A stretch of 64,000 nucleotides of DNA from Engraulis encrasicolus (GCF_034702125.1 NC_085880.1:43309385-43373384); one strand, 5' to 3'; positions 10,530 through 21,236 are shown, counted from the first letter of the stretch. Translations and numbers: made by a program. Notes: generated by a model not told the origin, from the letters alone.

Positions 10530-10655
10530 ACAGTCACAGACATGGGGGCTAAAAGCTGCAGCAGCGCTCGCTTCATCACGGCTGGAACATCCAGCGCATG
10601 ACAACATGGGATATGTAGTACGTCTGGTCTGCTATGGATTTTTATGTAAAGGTAA

Positions 10656-10659
<4 letters not shown>

Positions 10660-10742
<83 letters not shown>
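10660..10742. repeat. (GT)n microsatellite
   Basis: Pure GT dinucleotide run ending just before the hAT-like terminus at 10745. Confidence 0.97.
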
Positions 10743-10745
<3 letters not shown>

Positions 10746-10902
10746 AGTGTTGGGGGTAACGCGTTACTAAGTAACGTCGTTACGTAATTTAATTACTTTT
10801 GGCAGTAACTAGGAACGTAACGCATTACTCTTCAAATTTCAGTAACGTAATTACAGTTACTACACTGCTGTAACGGTCGTTACTCTTTATTTGAGCCTTT
10901 AA

Positions 10903-12560
10903 AGGGTTTATGAAACGAAAATAAACGGTCATTCCCATTAAAGCCTTGTTTTTTCTGATAGCATCGATGAGACTTTGAACCCAATCATCCTGGAGGAACT
11001 TGTGAAAATGGCAACTCAAAGTGTGAATTCTGTGAAATTTGGTTTGACTAATGAGCTGGGCTGTGACATCAAAGAGGAGAGTCCCTGGTTTGCTAGTATG
11101 GCGATCTGAGAAAACAACACACATTTGATGGACCCACATCTTATAAAGGAACCAAAATTCTGATACAAACATCAGCGTGTCGAAAAACCACACATCCAAC
11201 CTCATGAGAAAAAAAAAAAACAGCAGCACAAATCTATTTCAGAGGCACTGATACATCTGCAGAAAGTGACATGTCTGACAGGCGAAGTATCGATTGTTGA
11301 CATAGCCTGACAGTTCTTATGTTTATGGTTACGGTTGCTAAGGGCGCTTTGCCATGACCCAAAGATGACATGGCGTGTGTATTTGTTGACAAATGGGGGG
11401 CATTTTGATTCAATTGCGCGATATAGTGTGATTGAAATGCATGTAGGCTACATGCAAAAATATCATCAACTAGAGAAAAAACGGAGGTATTAGGCTGTTG
11501 GAAAAACACCCTATATAGCCTGAGTCCTCAGCATATTTTTAGCGTTTATCATTATTATTATTTTTTGTGCTCAAAGTCACAGGCGTCGCGTGTCCCTCAG
11601 CCTGACTCTGAGGACGAGGTGTGTCCAAACGTCAGCCACACGTGCACCACAATACTAAAAACAAACAATCAACGCTTCAAAGTAGGCCTACGCTATGTGC
11701 ATCTCCGTTTATTCGCTAAGCAGTAGCCCAGTCTGTGAGTTGGCTGTCCTCGACCGGGAGCACCACGCTGATGCGCGGATATCCTCCCAAAACCAATTTA
11801 TTGACCAGTTGAATGGCAATCAACAAAAAGTGCATATTCCGAGAGCATTCGCATCGGTTTGGCATGTAATGTGCATTACCCTTTCCTGAAAACAACAAAG
11901 CAGATGGACAAGGTAAAAAGAGTAGCCTAAAGCAAAGCAGTGCACTCACCTGTCTTCGTGCCCGAGCAGTTACAGGGGCAGTTTCAGTCTGCACGCCGGC
12001 GATGTCAATTGTTGGAACTGCTTGAGGCAATAGCATTCTCTTAAGTCCAACCATGCCCGCGACCTCCACATTTGTGGTGAAGCACAAGGGGTGGAAATGT
12101 GCCGAGCACAACAGTGACCACGAGCTTGCTTCAAAACCACGCATTGGATCCACAGAGCCCTAGCTTGATTTAGCCTTCTCCTTGTCGGCCACAGTTCCAT
12201 CATTCTTCACAGAAGGGAACTTGTGCAAAGATATTCCTTCTGTCAAGTAGCCATTTTTGCAGCTGGCACCGTTCGGCCCTCCAGCAACACACTGCTTGAC
12301 ACTGCGCTTTGTTTTGGTACTAGCCGCCATTGATCTGAACAAGGTGGAATGAGGTGAACTCACCCCTTCTATGTCACGCATATAATTTGCATAAAATTTG
12401 CATGTCACGAAAAAAACACTTTTTGGGAACGTTTTAACATGACTTTTAGGACAAAATATCACCCAGACAATATCCCATTTTATTCACAAGGCTTAGAACT
12501 TTCAGAATCTGTCCTGGAAATGGTCAAATTCCTTTACTTTGTTTTCGTTTCATAAACCCT
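10903..12560 (-). mobile_element. 1.66-kb TTAA-flanked element carrying a THAP gene
   Basis: Inverted ends AGGGTTTATGAAACGAAAA (10903) and TTTTCGTTTCATAAACCCT (12542-12560) are exact reverse complements over 19 bp. Each is flanked by TTAA (10899-10902 and 12561-12564). TTAA duplications are typical of piggyBac-like elements, but no such transposase is present. The only coding content seen is the minus-strand THAP gene. It is inserted in the relic at 10745-13830. Confidence 0.7.
11016..12330 (-). pseudogene. Solo THAP-domain gene, two exons, one in-frame stop
   Basis: Exon 1 runs from an ATG at 12330 (purine at -3, G at +4) to a canonical donor, CAG|GTGAGT (last exon base 11950). A THAP zinc finger fills it: CVAGGPNGASCKN, then SLHKFP, then LCSAHF (the C-x2-H half), then CF, and the closing QAVPTID motif. 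All four zinc ligands are present. Exon 2 would start at 11105 after a pyrimidine-rich TTTTCTCAG acceptor. Joined in phase 0 it adds 29 codons and ends at TGA 11018-11016. That gives 156 codons in all, a DNA-binding domain with a short tail and no transposase domain. A TAG at 12162-12160 stands where THAP domains usually have their conserved Trp, so one G-to-A change may have broken it. It lies inside an element with TTAA-flanked inverted ends. THAP finger: clear. Exon 2 and function: inferred. Confidence 0.7.
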
Positions 12561-13084
12561 TTAAATCATGTTCAGGTTTGCTGATATTAGTTCTAGATGC
12601 GCGAAGCTCTCTGTCTGGGCTGTTTTTCCTTCAGCCCTTCTCGAGCTCTGGGGTGTGGGTTTGTGAGAGCGCACGCACGCAGACTGATGTTCCTTCCTCG
12701 TGCATGCAAGGTCTCTCACTGGGACTTTCATGAGCCCGTTGCGCTGTGATGTGCTTAACATAGGCTATACTACAATACTTGGAGTTCCACCATCATTTTT
12801 TGTAAACATTACGCCTGGTAAAGTGAAAGTGATTTGCTGCGCAGTTAAATCTACAGTCATTCCGAGTCCACCGTTACGCGAATGCATGAATGAAACAGCT
12901 GTAGGCCTACCCTTGGCGTCTGTTGTGCTCACTGATGACATATTAGTTAAATACAATGCAAAAAAAAAGAAAACAGTTTGGGTAGCTCCGTCAGCAGCAG
13001 CAGCCAGTGCTAATCAAGTAGACTAATTGGGAATAACGTGAGAACAACAGCGCAAGCAACTATTGCGTTGAGGCCACGTTCTTC

Positions 13085-13345
13085 AGGCTATTCAAAATTG
13101 GCTATTTTTGGACATTCAAAATGGCGGACCATGGAGAAGATCCCCCTTTTCATGTATGAAAAGTGCAATTTTTCCACTCATAATGAATACATAGAATTTG
13201 ATGCTGGTGGTAAGTATTCATGAAAAAGGTAACGTTGATGCATACAATCCGAGGTCGTTTTTAATCAGGAAACTGAAAGGATTTGGAGTAGCTAAGCTGC
13301 AAAATCGAGGAGAGGAAATATGTAAGCCTAGGGTGTCCTTTTACA
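13085..13345 (+). mobile_element. Dispersed MITE-like repeat (TTCATGTATGAAAA family)
   Basis: Shares ATTCAAAATGGCGGACCATG, CTTTTCATGTATGAAAAG and GTAAGTATTCATGAAAAAGG with the copies at 7386 and 21015. Ends approximate. Confidence 0.6.
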
Positions 13346-13899
13346 ACATATTTGTATATCCACCTCACCCTACTCATTCTGTTTTTATTCAGTGAGACCA
13401 AAGCCAATTTTCATGCTGAAATTACAATAAAAGTCAATTCTATTTTATTATATTCTATTCTATGGCGTAATGTTAGACTAGATTCAAATTTATTGACACT
13501 GTTATAAATAGGACTACAGGGCAATCATGAAATGCATTTTAGATGTGAGAATGACAATAGGCCTAGGCCCTACATGAGGGATTCCATAGAGTTACAGTTT
13601 GCACATATTAAAACACAGCCGGCTTACAACCTGGGGAAGCAGGTGTATTATGAGGTGTACCACTACACTGGTTAAAATCCCTTTTCCCGCAAAAAGTAAA
13701 GTTAAGTAATAAGTAACAAGTTACTTTTTAAATTTAGTAATAAGTAAAGTAATTCAATTACAATTGAAAGCAGTAACTAAAGTAAAGTAACCCATTACTT
13801 TAAAAAAGTAACTACCTACTAAATCTAAAAGAGTTAATTAAAAATTGAGATAAAATACCACGTTACAATTAATTCTATTTCAATTCTTTAATCCAAAGG

Positions 13900-14032
13900 A
13901 GATTTAAATATTCCCAAATGCCCATTTCACCTGGGTCTCTTGTCAGTTGAATTGTCGATTAATTGCGATTGACGTATTGATCGATTAAAGTCGATTAATC
14001 AATTAATCGTTTAATCGTTTGCATCCCTGCTG
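13900..14032 (+). mobile_element. hAT-like right terminus relic (ATTAATCGATTAA-rich)
   Basis: Dense GATTAATC and TTAATCGTTT words end in TTTGCATCCCTG, which resembles a hAT right end. No partner end was identified. Confidence 0.4.
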
Positions 14033-14051
14033 CTCACAATTACACTGAATA

Positions 14052-14200
14052 GGCCCTACCATGGCTCTAACGGTAGGGCACTGGACTGGATTGCTACACT
14101 GGCGACCCGACCCGGGTTCAATTCTGGCCCGGGTCCTTTGCTGACCCTTCCCTGTCTCTCTCACTAAATAATGCACTGAATAAAAAGGCAAAAATATTTG
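14052..14200 (+). mobile_element. tRNA-derived SINE type 1
   Basis: The head is CATGGCTCTAACGGTAGGGC with a B-box-like GGGTTCAATTCTGG. The body is GTCCTTTGCTGACCCTTCCC and the tail is A-rich. Confidence 0.7.
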
Positions 14201-14871
14201 TCAGAATAAAAGTACATAGCCTGTCCTACTGCTGTCTTGTGCATTAGGAAGGCCTGGTGTTTTCTTCTTTCCTTTACGTGGTCTGTTTTTTTCTTTCCTC
14301 CCGAACATTTCTCATGTAGGCTAGGCTACGTGTTGTGCCACATTTCAGAGAAATGACCACCCCTCTTTGTCATCATGCTTCTGGGAACAAAACCAAGGTG
14401 AATTCTGCTTTTTGTGAATATAGCTCAATTTCTGAGCCTTTGCCTACCGGTAGGGCTACATACCAAACACAATTTCTGCGTATTCACAAATGTTCCTGGT
14501 CTGGCTGTCTTCCACTCACCATAGAAGACAGTTAATCGCCCTTGGGTCTTGTCAGGGCACTCATGCTCATAGTACAAAATATCTCTGTCTTTTTTCCCCC
14601 TGTGTGATTCAGTGCAAGGTTTTTTTTGCCTCCCCCCCAACTGTATTGCGCCCCCCTTTTTCCCTCTCCTTTTGACAACAAATGACGTTTCCCTCCAAAC
14701 AATGTCTCATTCGCTGCTCTTCAACCTCAGGGCGTAGACTACCTTGCCCTATATTCGCTCCTGTTCATATGACGATGACCAGTGGAAGGTCCTTGGCAGT
14801 GCACAGAAGTCTTTTCTAGTGTAGGAGCACAATAATAAACTTTTTTTTTTCAACACAAACAAAAGACTAAG

Positions 14872-15180
14872 GGGCCATTTCATGTGAAATCAGACACTTT
14901 GGGGTCCTACCGGACCAACTCGGATTTCAAATAAACTTGGTGTGCCTTTTTAGTGGTGAGGTAGAACCCCTGAACTGCATTTTAATTTCATGAATTTGGC
15001 ACGAAGACACTTGGACTAAGGAAGTCTTAATTAAGGAGGCAAAACACATGCATTCATCCTTGTTTATGTCAGCCAATTTAACGTAAGTCACACAATGTTG
15101 GTTTTGCTGTTGATTAAAATTAGGATTCAAATCTGTATCGGTCAGGACCAAAAGTGTCTGATTTCACGTGAAATGACCCT
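14872..15180. mobile_element. MITE with about 37-bp inverted ends
   Basis: The left end GGGCCATTTCATGTGAAATC, continuing through CAGACACTTT, is mirrored at 15144-15180 by AAAGTGTCTG and GATTTCACGTGAAATGACCC. The interior is non-coding. I could not fix a target duplication. Confidence 0.75.
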
Positions 15181-15289
15181 GAATAGAAGAATTCCTCTTG
15201 TCACCTGTTGCTGTTGATGTCACAGTATTCCCTTCAAAGTGAAATGACCTCAACTCACAGAATGAGGCTTCCAGCAGAGTGGATACGCT

Positions 15290-15413
15290 CAGGGCCGATG
15301 ACAGCTTTGACCTGGCCCAGGACTAAAAGGGCCCCCAACTCAATACAGTTCTAGCCCCCCTTTCTCCCTGGGCCCGGGACAACTGACCTCTTTGTTCCCC
15401 CTCAGCAACCCTG
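15290..15413 (+). mobile_element. hAT-like MITE family A, short copy
   Basis: It starts CAGGGCCGATGACAGC and ends CTCAGCAACCCTG. Flanks GATACGCT and GATATGCA match at 6 of 8. The ACAATGTAATGAGGA core is partly deleted. Confidence 0.7.
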
Positions 15414-17100
15414 GATATGCAATTCATTCTCCCTCTAGGGCACCTCTAGGGCAGCCACTAAGTTTAGCCTGAATGGTTGTTGCCTTTTGTGTTTACAATA
15501 GAGAGAGAGGCAATCAAAACAATCAAAGCACAGGAAGATGAGAGGTGCATCTGCTTAAAACATGTGTCATAGTTAGACAAGGACCAAAATTGCATCTGTT
15601 CCACAAAGCAAGGTACAGTTCATGTCAATCTCCCTAACGATCATAGGAACACTTTGTTGAAGGGCTCTTGTATTATATCACTGGCTTGGACGATTCAAAG
15701 TTTCGCAAGGAGTGTGAGCCCGAGTGTGAGTGCGAGTGCGAGTGCAAGTGCTAAGGTTTAGTGAGAAAACTCTACAATTGACTACTAAAGACACTTATAC
15801 TCACGCATAGCTTTCATGAAAGGAGATCGATTGAGAAAAACACAGGAAAGCTGAATGCTGTGTAGTGAGTGTCATCTGAACAGTTGTGGTGCCTTTGTCC
15901 ATATGTGTTACTGTATGCATCTACAATATATCACAACACAAAAACAATTTGATTGAAAACGATTCCTTCTCCCGTGCAGTACTGTCTTTGTTCAATATCC
16001 ACTAGCAGTAGCCTATACCGCAGCCCAATATCAGCCCATGTGCAATATCTTCTTAATTACGCACAATATCAATCTGTTTGTACGGTAATTCTCATGTATT
16101 ATTTTTGCCCCTAATTTGTGCTCCCTAAACCTGTTTGTTTCTGTCTGGTCCAAGTCTCTGTCTGGTATTGCACTATAGTATTCATTCACTCTATGTTGTA
16201 ATGTTCTGACACGTTTGCACTGGAGAAGGAGTTAATGTCAATATCGTTCTGGCGGTGTGTAGCATGTGTATTATGTGTAGACTGAGTGGCAATGAAATGC
16301 ATTTAATTCTATTGGATGCATGCACTCTAGATGTGATAGACAAAGACAGCGTTTCTTTTTAGACACTCACTGTAGTGCACAAGGGCATTTACAACACAAT
16401 GGTAGTAACGGGAAGTTTAAACCCACTTCACATGCACACAATAAAATCCACTGAATTAGACTTAATTAGCCACATGATGCTATGATGTTGGCAGTGGGTG
16501 ATGATGGGTCTTAATCAGGTTCATCAAACCTAACCAAACCAAATGAGGCATTAGCCCATCCAAACAAACAACCAGGCCATGTGGTACGTTTTATTCAAAC
16601 AGCTCCAACTGGGTTTGGCAAATGATTTTTGTGCTGCTCCTGAAGGGCTCTGAGTAACTCTCCCTTTAGAGTAGAGTAGAGTTGTATTAATCCTGAGGAA
16701 AATTAAGGTATCTGATAGCTTACATAAATACACAAATACAAAAGTCCTGGGTGTCCTTTGTGAGGAGTGGAGGCACAGTGTAAGAAAATATAAGCCTACA
16801 CTAGATATCACATAGAATAGAATAGAATATACTTTATTTGTCATGCAAGCATGAAATGTATCTTTCGTCTCACCATAAAAACATAAATGTACATTCACTC
16901 CAACACTCACACTCTAAAAAACATAAATACACATAAAACATTGCACATATCCATGCACACATGCAAAGCATATTTTGAAACAAGGCAGAAGAAAGATGAA
17001 CTTCCAACAGAATGGTGGACACAGACATTTTAACTTAAGCCACCAAGTAGACATGCCCGTATACTTTTTTCTTTATGCCCATTATGACAGTATCAGTGTT
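15414..17100. other. Mostly unassigned; SINE/LINE tail-like patches
   Basis: No gene seen. GTGAGTGCGAGTGCGAGTGC-like hexamers lie at 15715-15752. Patches at 16255-16315 and 16665-16900 (AATAGAATAGAATA, ACTTTATTTGTCATGC) resemble 3' tails of fish retroposons. Confidence 0.35.
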
Positions 17101-17104
17101 ATTT

Positions 17105-17335
17105 GGGGCAGCAGTGGCCTGGTGGTTAAAGATTTGGTCTTTCAATTTGTGGTTTGTAACAGTAGGTTCGAATCCCACCTGACCTCTCCCTACACCTCCA
17201 TCCATGGCTGAAGTGCCCTTGAGCAAGGCACCTAACCCCATTGCTCCAGCTCCAGGGACTGTAACCAATACCCTGAAAAATAGTAAATGTAAGTCACTCT
17301 GGATGAAAGCGGCAGGGAAATGTAATGCAATGTAA
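17105..17335 (+). mobile_element. tRNA-derived SINE type 2 with L2-like tail
   Basis: The tRNA-like head (GCAGTGGCCTGGTGGTTAAA, GGTTCGAATCCCACC) is followed by GAGCAAGGCACCTAACCCCA and a 3' end GTAAGTCACTCTGGATGAAA. That tail resembles L2-type LINE tails in fish. Another copy is at 53757-54013. Confidence 0.8.
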
Positions 17336-17364
17336 TTTGGTTTGCTGAGCCTACTTACTGTAAT

Positions 17365-17546
17365 TCTTTATTTTTTTATTTTATTTTTTTGGTCTTTTCG
17401 ACTTTGTTTATGATAGGTGGTGTCAGGAAGCAAGTGGGGAGAGAGAGAGACAGGGGAAGGCCTGGCGAAGGACCCGGGCCGAGAATTGAACCCTGGTCAG
17501 CCGCAAGGCAGACGAGTGCCCTACTGTTTGGCCACGACAGGGCCCT
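17365..17546 (-). mobile_element. tRNA-derived SINE type 1, minus
   Basis: Reverse complement of the type 1 body. The head is near 17546 (GCCCTGTCGTGGCCAAACAG in sense), with B-box-like TTCAATTCTCGGCCCGGGTC. The T/A-rich tail is at 17365-17400. Confidence 0.75.
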
Positions 17547-17637
17547 AATTACTGTAATTCACCATCCAAGAACCTAATGGCAAACCAACAGCCGTGCAGC
17601 CATGTGGTAAACTTTCATTCAAACATTTCATCCATCT

Positions 17638-17800
17638 TGGACCGCCCGTGGCTATGACGGTAGGGCACTCGTCTACCATGCGGCTGACCCGGGTTCGATT
17701 CCCGGCCCGGGTCCTTTGCCGGCCCTCCCCCAGTCTCCCTCTCCCCACTCACTTCCTGTCACCACCTTCTTCACTGTCCTATCATAAATAAAGTCAAAAA
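17638..17800 (+). mobile_element. tRNA-derived SINE type 1
   Basis: Well preserved head (GCCCGTGGCTATGACGGTAG, GGGTTCGATTCCCGG). The body is CTCACTTCCTGTCACCACC and the tail is CCTATCATAAATAAAGTC. Confidence 0.8.
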
Positions 17801-17839
17801 GAACTAATAATAACAATTTCATTCAAACTGCTCCAACTT

Positions 17840-18010
17840 GGACCGTCGGTGGCTCCAACGGTAGGGCACTACATGGACTGCTATAGTTTCAATTCCGGCC
17901 GGTGTCCTTTGCCGATCCTTCCCCGTCTCTCTCTCCCCACACTCATTTCCTGTCACCATCTGCACTGTCCTATCATGAATTAAGTCAGAAAAGAAAAAGA
18001 AAAAAAACCC
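17840..18010 (+). mobile_element. tRNA-derived SINE type 1
   Basis: Third type 1 copy within 700 bp: head GTCGGTGGCTCCAACGGTAG, body CTCATTTCCTGTCACCATC, tail with AAAAGAAAAAG. Confidence 0.75.
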
Positions 18011-18029
18011 AGCTCCAACTGGGTTGGTG

Positions 18030-18135
18030 TTTATTGTGCTGTGTTGTGTCTGTTGTGCTGTGTTGTGTCTGTTGTGTTGTGTCTGTTGTGCTGTGTCTGT
18101 TGTGCTGTGTTGTGTCTGTTGTGCTGTGTTGTGCT
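18030..18135. repeat. Minisatellite, TGTGCTGTGTTGTGTCTGT-type units
   Basis: Irregular tandem array of about 10-19-bp units made of GTGCTGTGTT and GTGTCTGTT. Confidence 0.85.
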
Positions 18136-18177
18136 TCTGGAATGATCTCCTTCCGCCTGAAAACTGAGGCCAGAGTC

Positions 18178-18256
<79 letters not shown>

Positions 18257-18259
18257 CAG

Positions 18260-18334
<75 letters not shown>

Positions 18335-18505
18335 CAGAGGGAGAGACAGAGACAGAGACAGAGACAGAGGGAGAGGGAGAGGGAGAGGGAGAGAGACAGA
18401 GACAGAGACAGAGAGAGAAAGACAGAGACAGAGACAGAGACAGAGACAGAGAGAGAAAGAGAGACAGAGAGAGAGAGACAGAGACAGAGAGAGAGAGAGG
18501 TGCTC
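18178..18505. repeat. (GA)n/(GACAGA)n microsatellite
   Basis: Long purine tract with regular GACAGA and GAGGGA variants. Extended Arg-Glu or Ser-Leu frames here are artefacts. Confidence 0.97.
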
Positions 18506-18771
18506 GCCGCGGTCTAGACTGAAACCTTCCATCCTCCGCATGAATTAACAACCAAGGACAAGCACACACCACCAGCAGCAACAGAGGCAGAGTAAATGCC
18601 CACTTCACTCTGCTCACCCCTGACAGGTAAACGTGTACGTATTTCAGCAATTCAAGGTGTGCATCATAAACTCCTTTCCTTTGGATTTTCCCCCCCTTTA
18701 AGTCCTTTTTTTCTTTTAATTCATTCATTGGCATGCAGTACATCATGGACTCCACATATCCAAGGACCCTG

Positions 18772-19063
18772 AGTGCGTTGCAATATGCGACCTTGCCTCC
18801 TCCACTTGCCTCCTCCACTTGCTTCTCGTCATGATGACATCACTGACAACAACATTATATTTCAATATCTTGCAAAAGCTCAATTGTAGAGTCTTTTTCT
18901 CATTTGCAATTGGGATGGTGAATGAAAAACAGTCCCTCAAAAGTTGTTGTGGCTAGGCTGACAGCTGGGAAACTTTATCGTTTTCTCCACGGAGGAGGGG
19001 CCAGGAGGCGGGAGGAGGAGACAAGCGCAAGTGGAGGAGGCAAGGTCGCATATTAAAACGAAC
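18772..19063. mobile_element. Fold-back element between 29-bp direct repeats
   Basis: ATATGCGACCTTGCCTCCTC on the left is mirrored by GAGGAGGCAAGGTCGCATAT on the right. Directly outside, a perfect 29-bp repeat starting TCATGGACTCCACATATCC lies at 18743-18771 and 19064-19092. A related copy without the same ends is at 58705-58940. Confidence 0.75.
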
Positions 19064-19092
19064 TCATGGACTCCACATATCCAAGGACCCTG

Positions 19093-19700
19093 CCTGTCTT
19101 TGACTTCCGGCCTTTCAAGACTTTCTCACCCAGATACAGATAGTAATAGACTGTGATGGAATGTGATTATTCACTTCACATAGTTGTAAATAACTTTGTT
19201 TTTCTAACCTCAGAAATGATTCTCTTGACTTTATCATGCAATCTCTGGTAAACGCTGTTATTCTCACCACACAACTTTGAAGTAGCTGCCAGTTATGCGC
19301 CTTGAAATGGGCTGTCATTTCCTGACTGATGGCTATAAAATTTACTTTTTTTTTACAAAGAGGGAATGGGTCATGTGTCGTGCTCCACCTTTTTCTGGCC
19401 CTATTGGATGGAAAACACTTCACCACCAATACTCATCTAATGCTGATTACGCAGACAGGACACATTCAGATTTTTTGCCTATTTGTTTGCCCAGGTAGTA
19501 CATGGAAATCATCAAAGCAGAAATGCAAAAACAAAAAGAGCAAAAATCAAACAAAAACAAAACAAAAAAGATCCCACAACAATAACATCACGCAACTTCC
19601 AGAAACACAGTACCAGTCATTCTGGAGCAGATGACGTTCATTATGTCGGAAGGATATATTAAATCTTCACGTTCTTTTGTTTCAGACATGTTATGTTTCA
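19093..19700. other. No feature recognised
   Basis: No supported gene. Includes an A-rich stretch at 19505-19575. Confidence 0.4.
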
Positions 19701-19713
19701 GACAAGTTTTTAC

Positions 19714-19762
19714 TGACCCTCTGATGTAGACGGAAGTTTCACCGTCGAAACATGTCAGGTCA
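19714..19762 (+). ncRNA. Hammerhead-ribozyme-like motif
   Basis: Stem I is TGACCCT (19714-19720) with AGGTCA (19757-19762), leaving one bulged C. CTGATG plus TA is followed by a perfect GACGG/CCGTC stem II with an 8-nt loop, then GAAAC, and a short AC/GT stem III ending GTC at 19754-19756, where a type I hammerhead would cleave. The deviation is T in place of the last core A, with one extra base before stem II. Confidence 0.45.
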
Positions 19763-19809
19763 AAGATAAAAACTTTTACATGTCTGAAACAAAACAACTT
19801 GAATATGTA

Positions 19810-20326
19810 GTCCCTTAATGCATGGAGTACCTCCTGAGGCACGCTGTAATAGACATTGAAAGTGAACTACAATAGTATTGCACTACTATGACAGGACCTT
19901 TAGTAATACATTACGACTTGGTCATTAACATGCTGGTAAGAGTTACTTTATAATGCTGTGTCTTAAGCCAGGCTCAAACTACACGACTAGCGATTGTGTG
20001 TCCGATTTTGGCGTCGGGGTGCACCGCACACTAGAAGAGAATCGCAGCTGTCATTCTTGTCGCTGCTCGCAGCCACCGAGACAATGCCCGACGTTCTATT
20101 TCCAGTCGCAAATATCAAACACTGTTTGATTTCTACGATTTGTGATCGGCGACTCTTTGAGCTGCCAAAGTTCTATCTTAGAACGTCGCTCACGACGAGG
20201 AAATCTTTCCCGACAATCGCTTGCGATGGTCCTGGGGGGTAACGTTCCAGCGATTGTCGTAAGGGGGGTTTTGAACCGAGAATCGGCGCGATGGTCGTGT
20301 AGTTTGAGCCAGGCTTTAAGGGGTTA
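19810..20326. mobile_element. TTAACCCC-ended MITE, interrupted
   Basis: It matches the element at 4962-5138 (GGCACGCTGTAATAGACATT, AGTAATACATTACGACTTGG, GTGTCTTAA...GGGGTTAA). Between TCTTAA and GGGGTTAA sits the element at 19967-20315. Confidence 0.7.
19967..20315. mobile_element. MITE with GCCAGGCTCAAACTACACGA ends, TTAA site
   Basis: The left end GCCAGGCTCAAACTACACGA is repeated inverted at the right end (TCGTGTAGTTTGAGCCAGGC). TTAA flanks both ends (19963-19966 and 20316-20319), inside the host MITE. No ORF of note. Confidence 0.8.
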
Positions 20327-20522
20327 AGCTCAGTTTTGCCTGCAGCTCCCTTTCTGAGGGCTGGCTCCAGGGTTGCCAGATGTGATCTCCAGCCCAAATA
20401 ATGCCCCCAAAACCCACCCGGAGGCTCTGAACCCAGACCAATTGGACAACAAACGTAAACTGTGCAGGAAATGGTCAAAAAAGATACTGCAACTATGCTG
20501 CTCATTGAAACTGTGTTGCCTA

Positions 20523-20935
20523 TAGAGCTCGAAAGTGACGTCACTTCCCCCGATTTCATGGGACCTCAACGGCGTTTTTAGCCGAAAATCGTAGCATGTA
20601 ATCCAATGGCGGTATTAAAATGATATTTTGATCCCCTTCGAGTTGTGCCACGAGCTCCATATATGTTGTTTCTGATATTTTTGCTTAATTTTTCGTACGA
20701 ACCCCCAAACTTTTTAGAAAGCTGTGTTTCTTCACATTTTTCATGCCGACGGCCTCGGAACAAAACATTGATACTTCTGCATGAATAATCTTTATCTAGC
20801 CTCTTAAACAGCATATTTGTAGCCCAGCGCATATCATGACTGAGATCAGAAGATATTTACTCTCTACCATGTTGTTAGATGGTCAGCTTAGGTCCCGTGA
20901 AACGCGGAACTAAGGGGCGGGACTTTCGAGCTCTA
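20523..20935. mobile_element. MITE with TAGAGCTCGAAAG ends
   Basis: Left TAGAGCTCGAAAGTGACGTC, right GGGACTTTCGAGCTCTA. Flanks TTGCCTA and TTGCCAA are near-identical, suggesting a 7-8-bp duplication. Confidence 0.75.
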
Positions 20936-21014
20936 TTGCCAAATTTGATCTTTTCATGAAAGTTTACGAAGTAGGTCTAATTAACACATATTTCCTAGTA
21001 TGGTCCAAGTAGAG

Positions 21015-21236
21015 TCATTCTTGCAGCTAAAAACGTCTATTTTTGGAAATTCAAAATGGCGGACCATGGAGAAAATCCAGCTTTTCATGTATGAAAAATT
21101 GAATTTTTCCAGTCATACTGAATACTTAGAAATTGATGGTGGTGGTAAGTATTCATGAAAAAGGTAACATTAGTGAATGGGCAGCATGAATTCTGGGAAT
21201 AAACAACTAAAAATCTCACACAGTGTCCCTTTACTG
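21015..21236 (+). mobile_element. Dispersed MITE-like repeat (TTCATGTATGAAAA family)
   Basis: Contains AATTCAAAATGGCGGACCAT, CTTTTCATGTATGAAAAAT, GTAAGTATTCATGAAAAAGG and, near the end, CACACAGTGTCCCTTTA. Other copies at 7386 and 13085. Confidence 0.65.

Larger units (their letters stand above)
10745..13830. mobile_element. hAT-like transposon relic (GTAACGCGTTAC ends)
   Basis: The left end reads CAGTGTTGGGGGTAACGCG followed by repeated GTAACG/TTACGT motifs. A matching but diverged inverted set (AAGTAACCCATTACTTT and relatives) lies at 13690-13830. The interior holds the TTAA-flanked element at 10903-12560 and a dispersed repeat at 13085-13345. No hAT transposase frame survives. The right end is degenerate, so its limit is inferred. 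Confidence 0.5.

Noticed and set aside
10965..11109. Plus-strand exon-like frame (SDSIDETLNPIILEELVKMA)
   Set aside because: It lies antisense to the proposed last THAP exon, within the TTAA-flanked element, and no plus-strand partner exon was found. It remains a weak alternative.
17105..17175. Possible tRNA gene
   Set aside because: B-box-like GGTTCGAATCC is present, but the head is followed by a SINE body and L2-like tail and does not close an acceptor stem. The same holds for the other SINE heads.
17902..18818. Frames of 206 and 277 codons over the GA tract
   Set aside because: Low-complexity Arg-Glu or Ser-Leu translations of (GA)n with SINE and unique ends. No domain.
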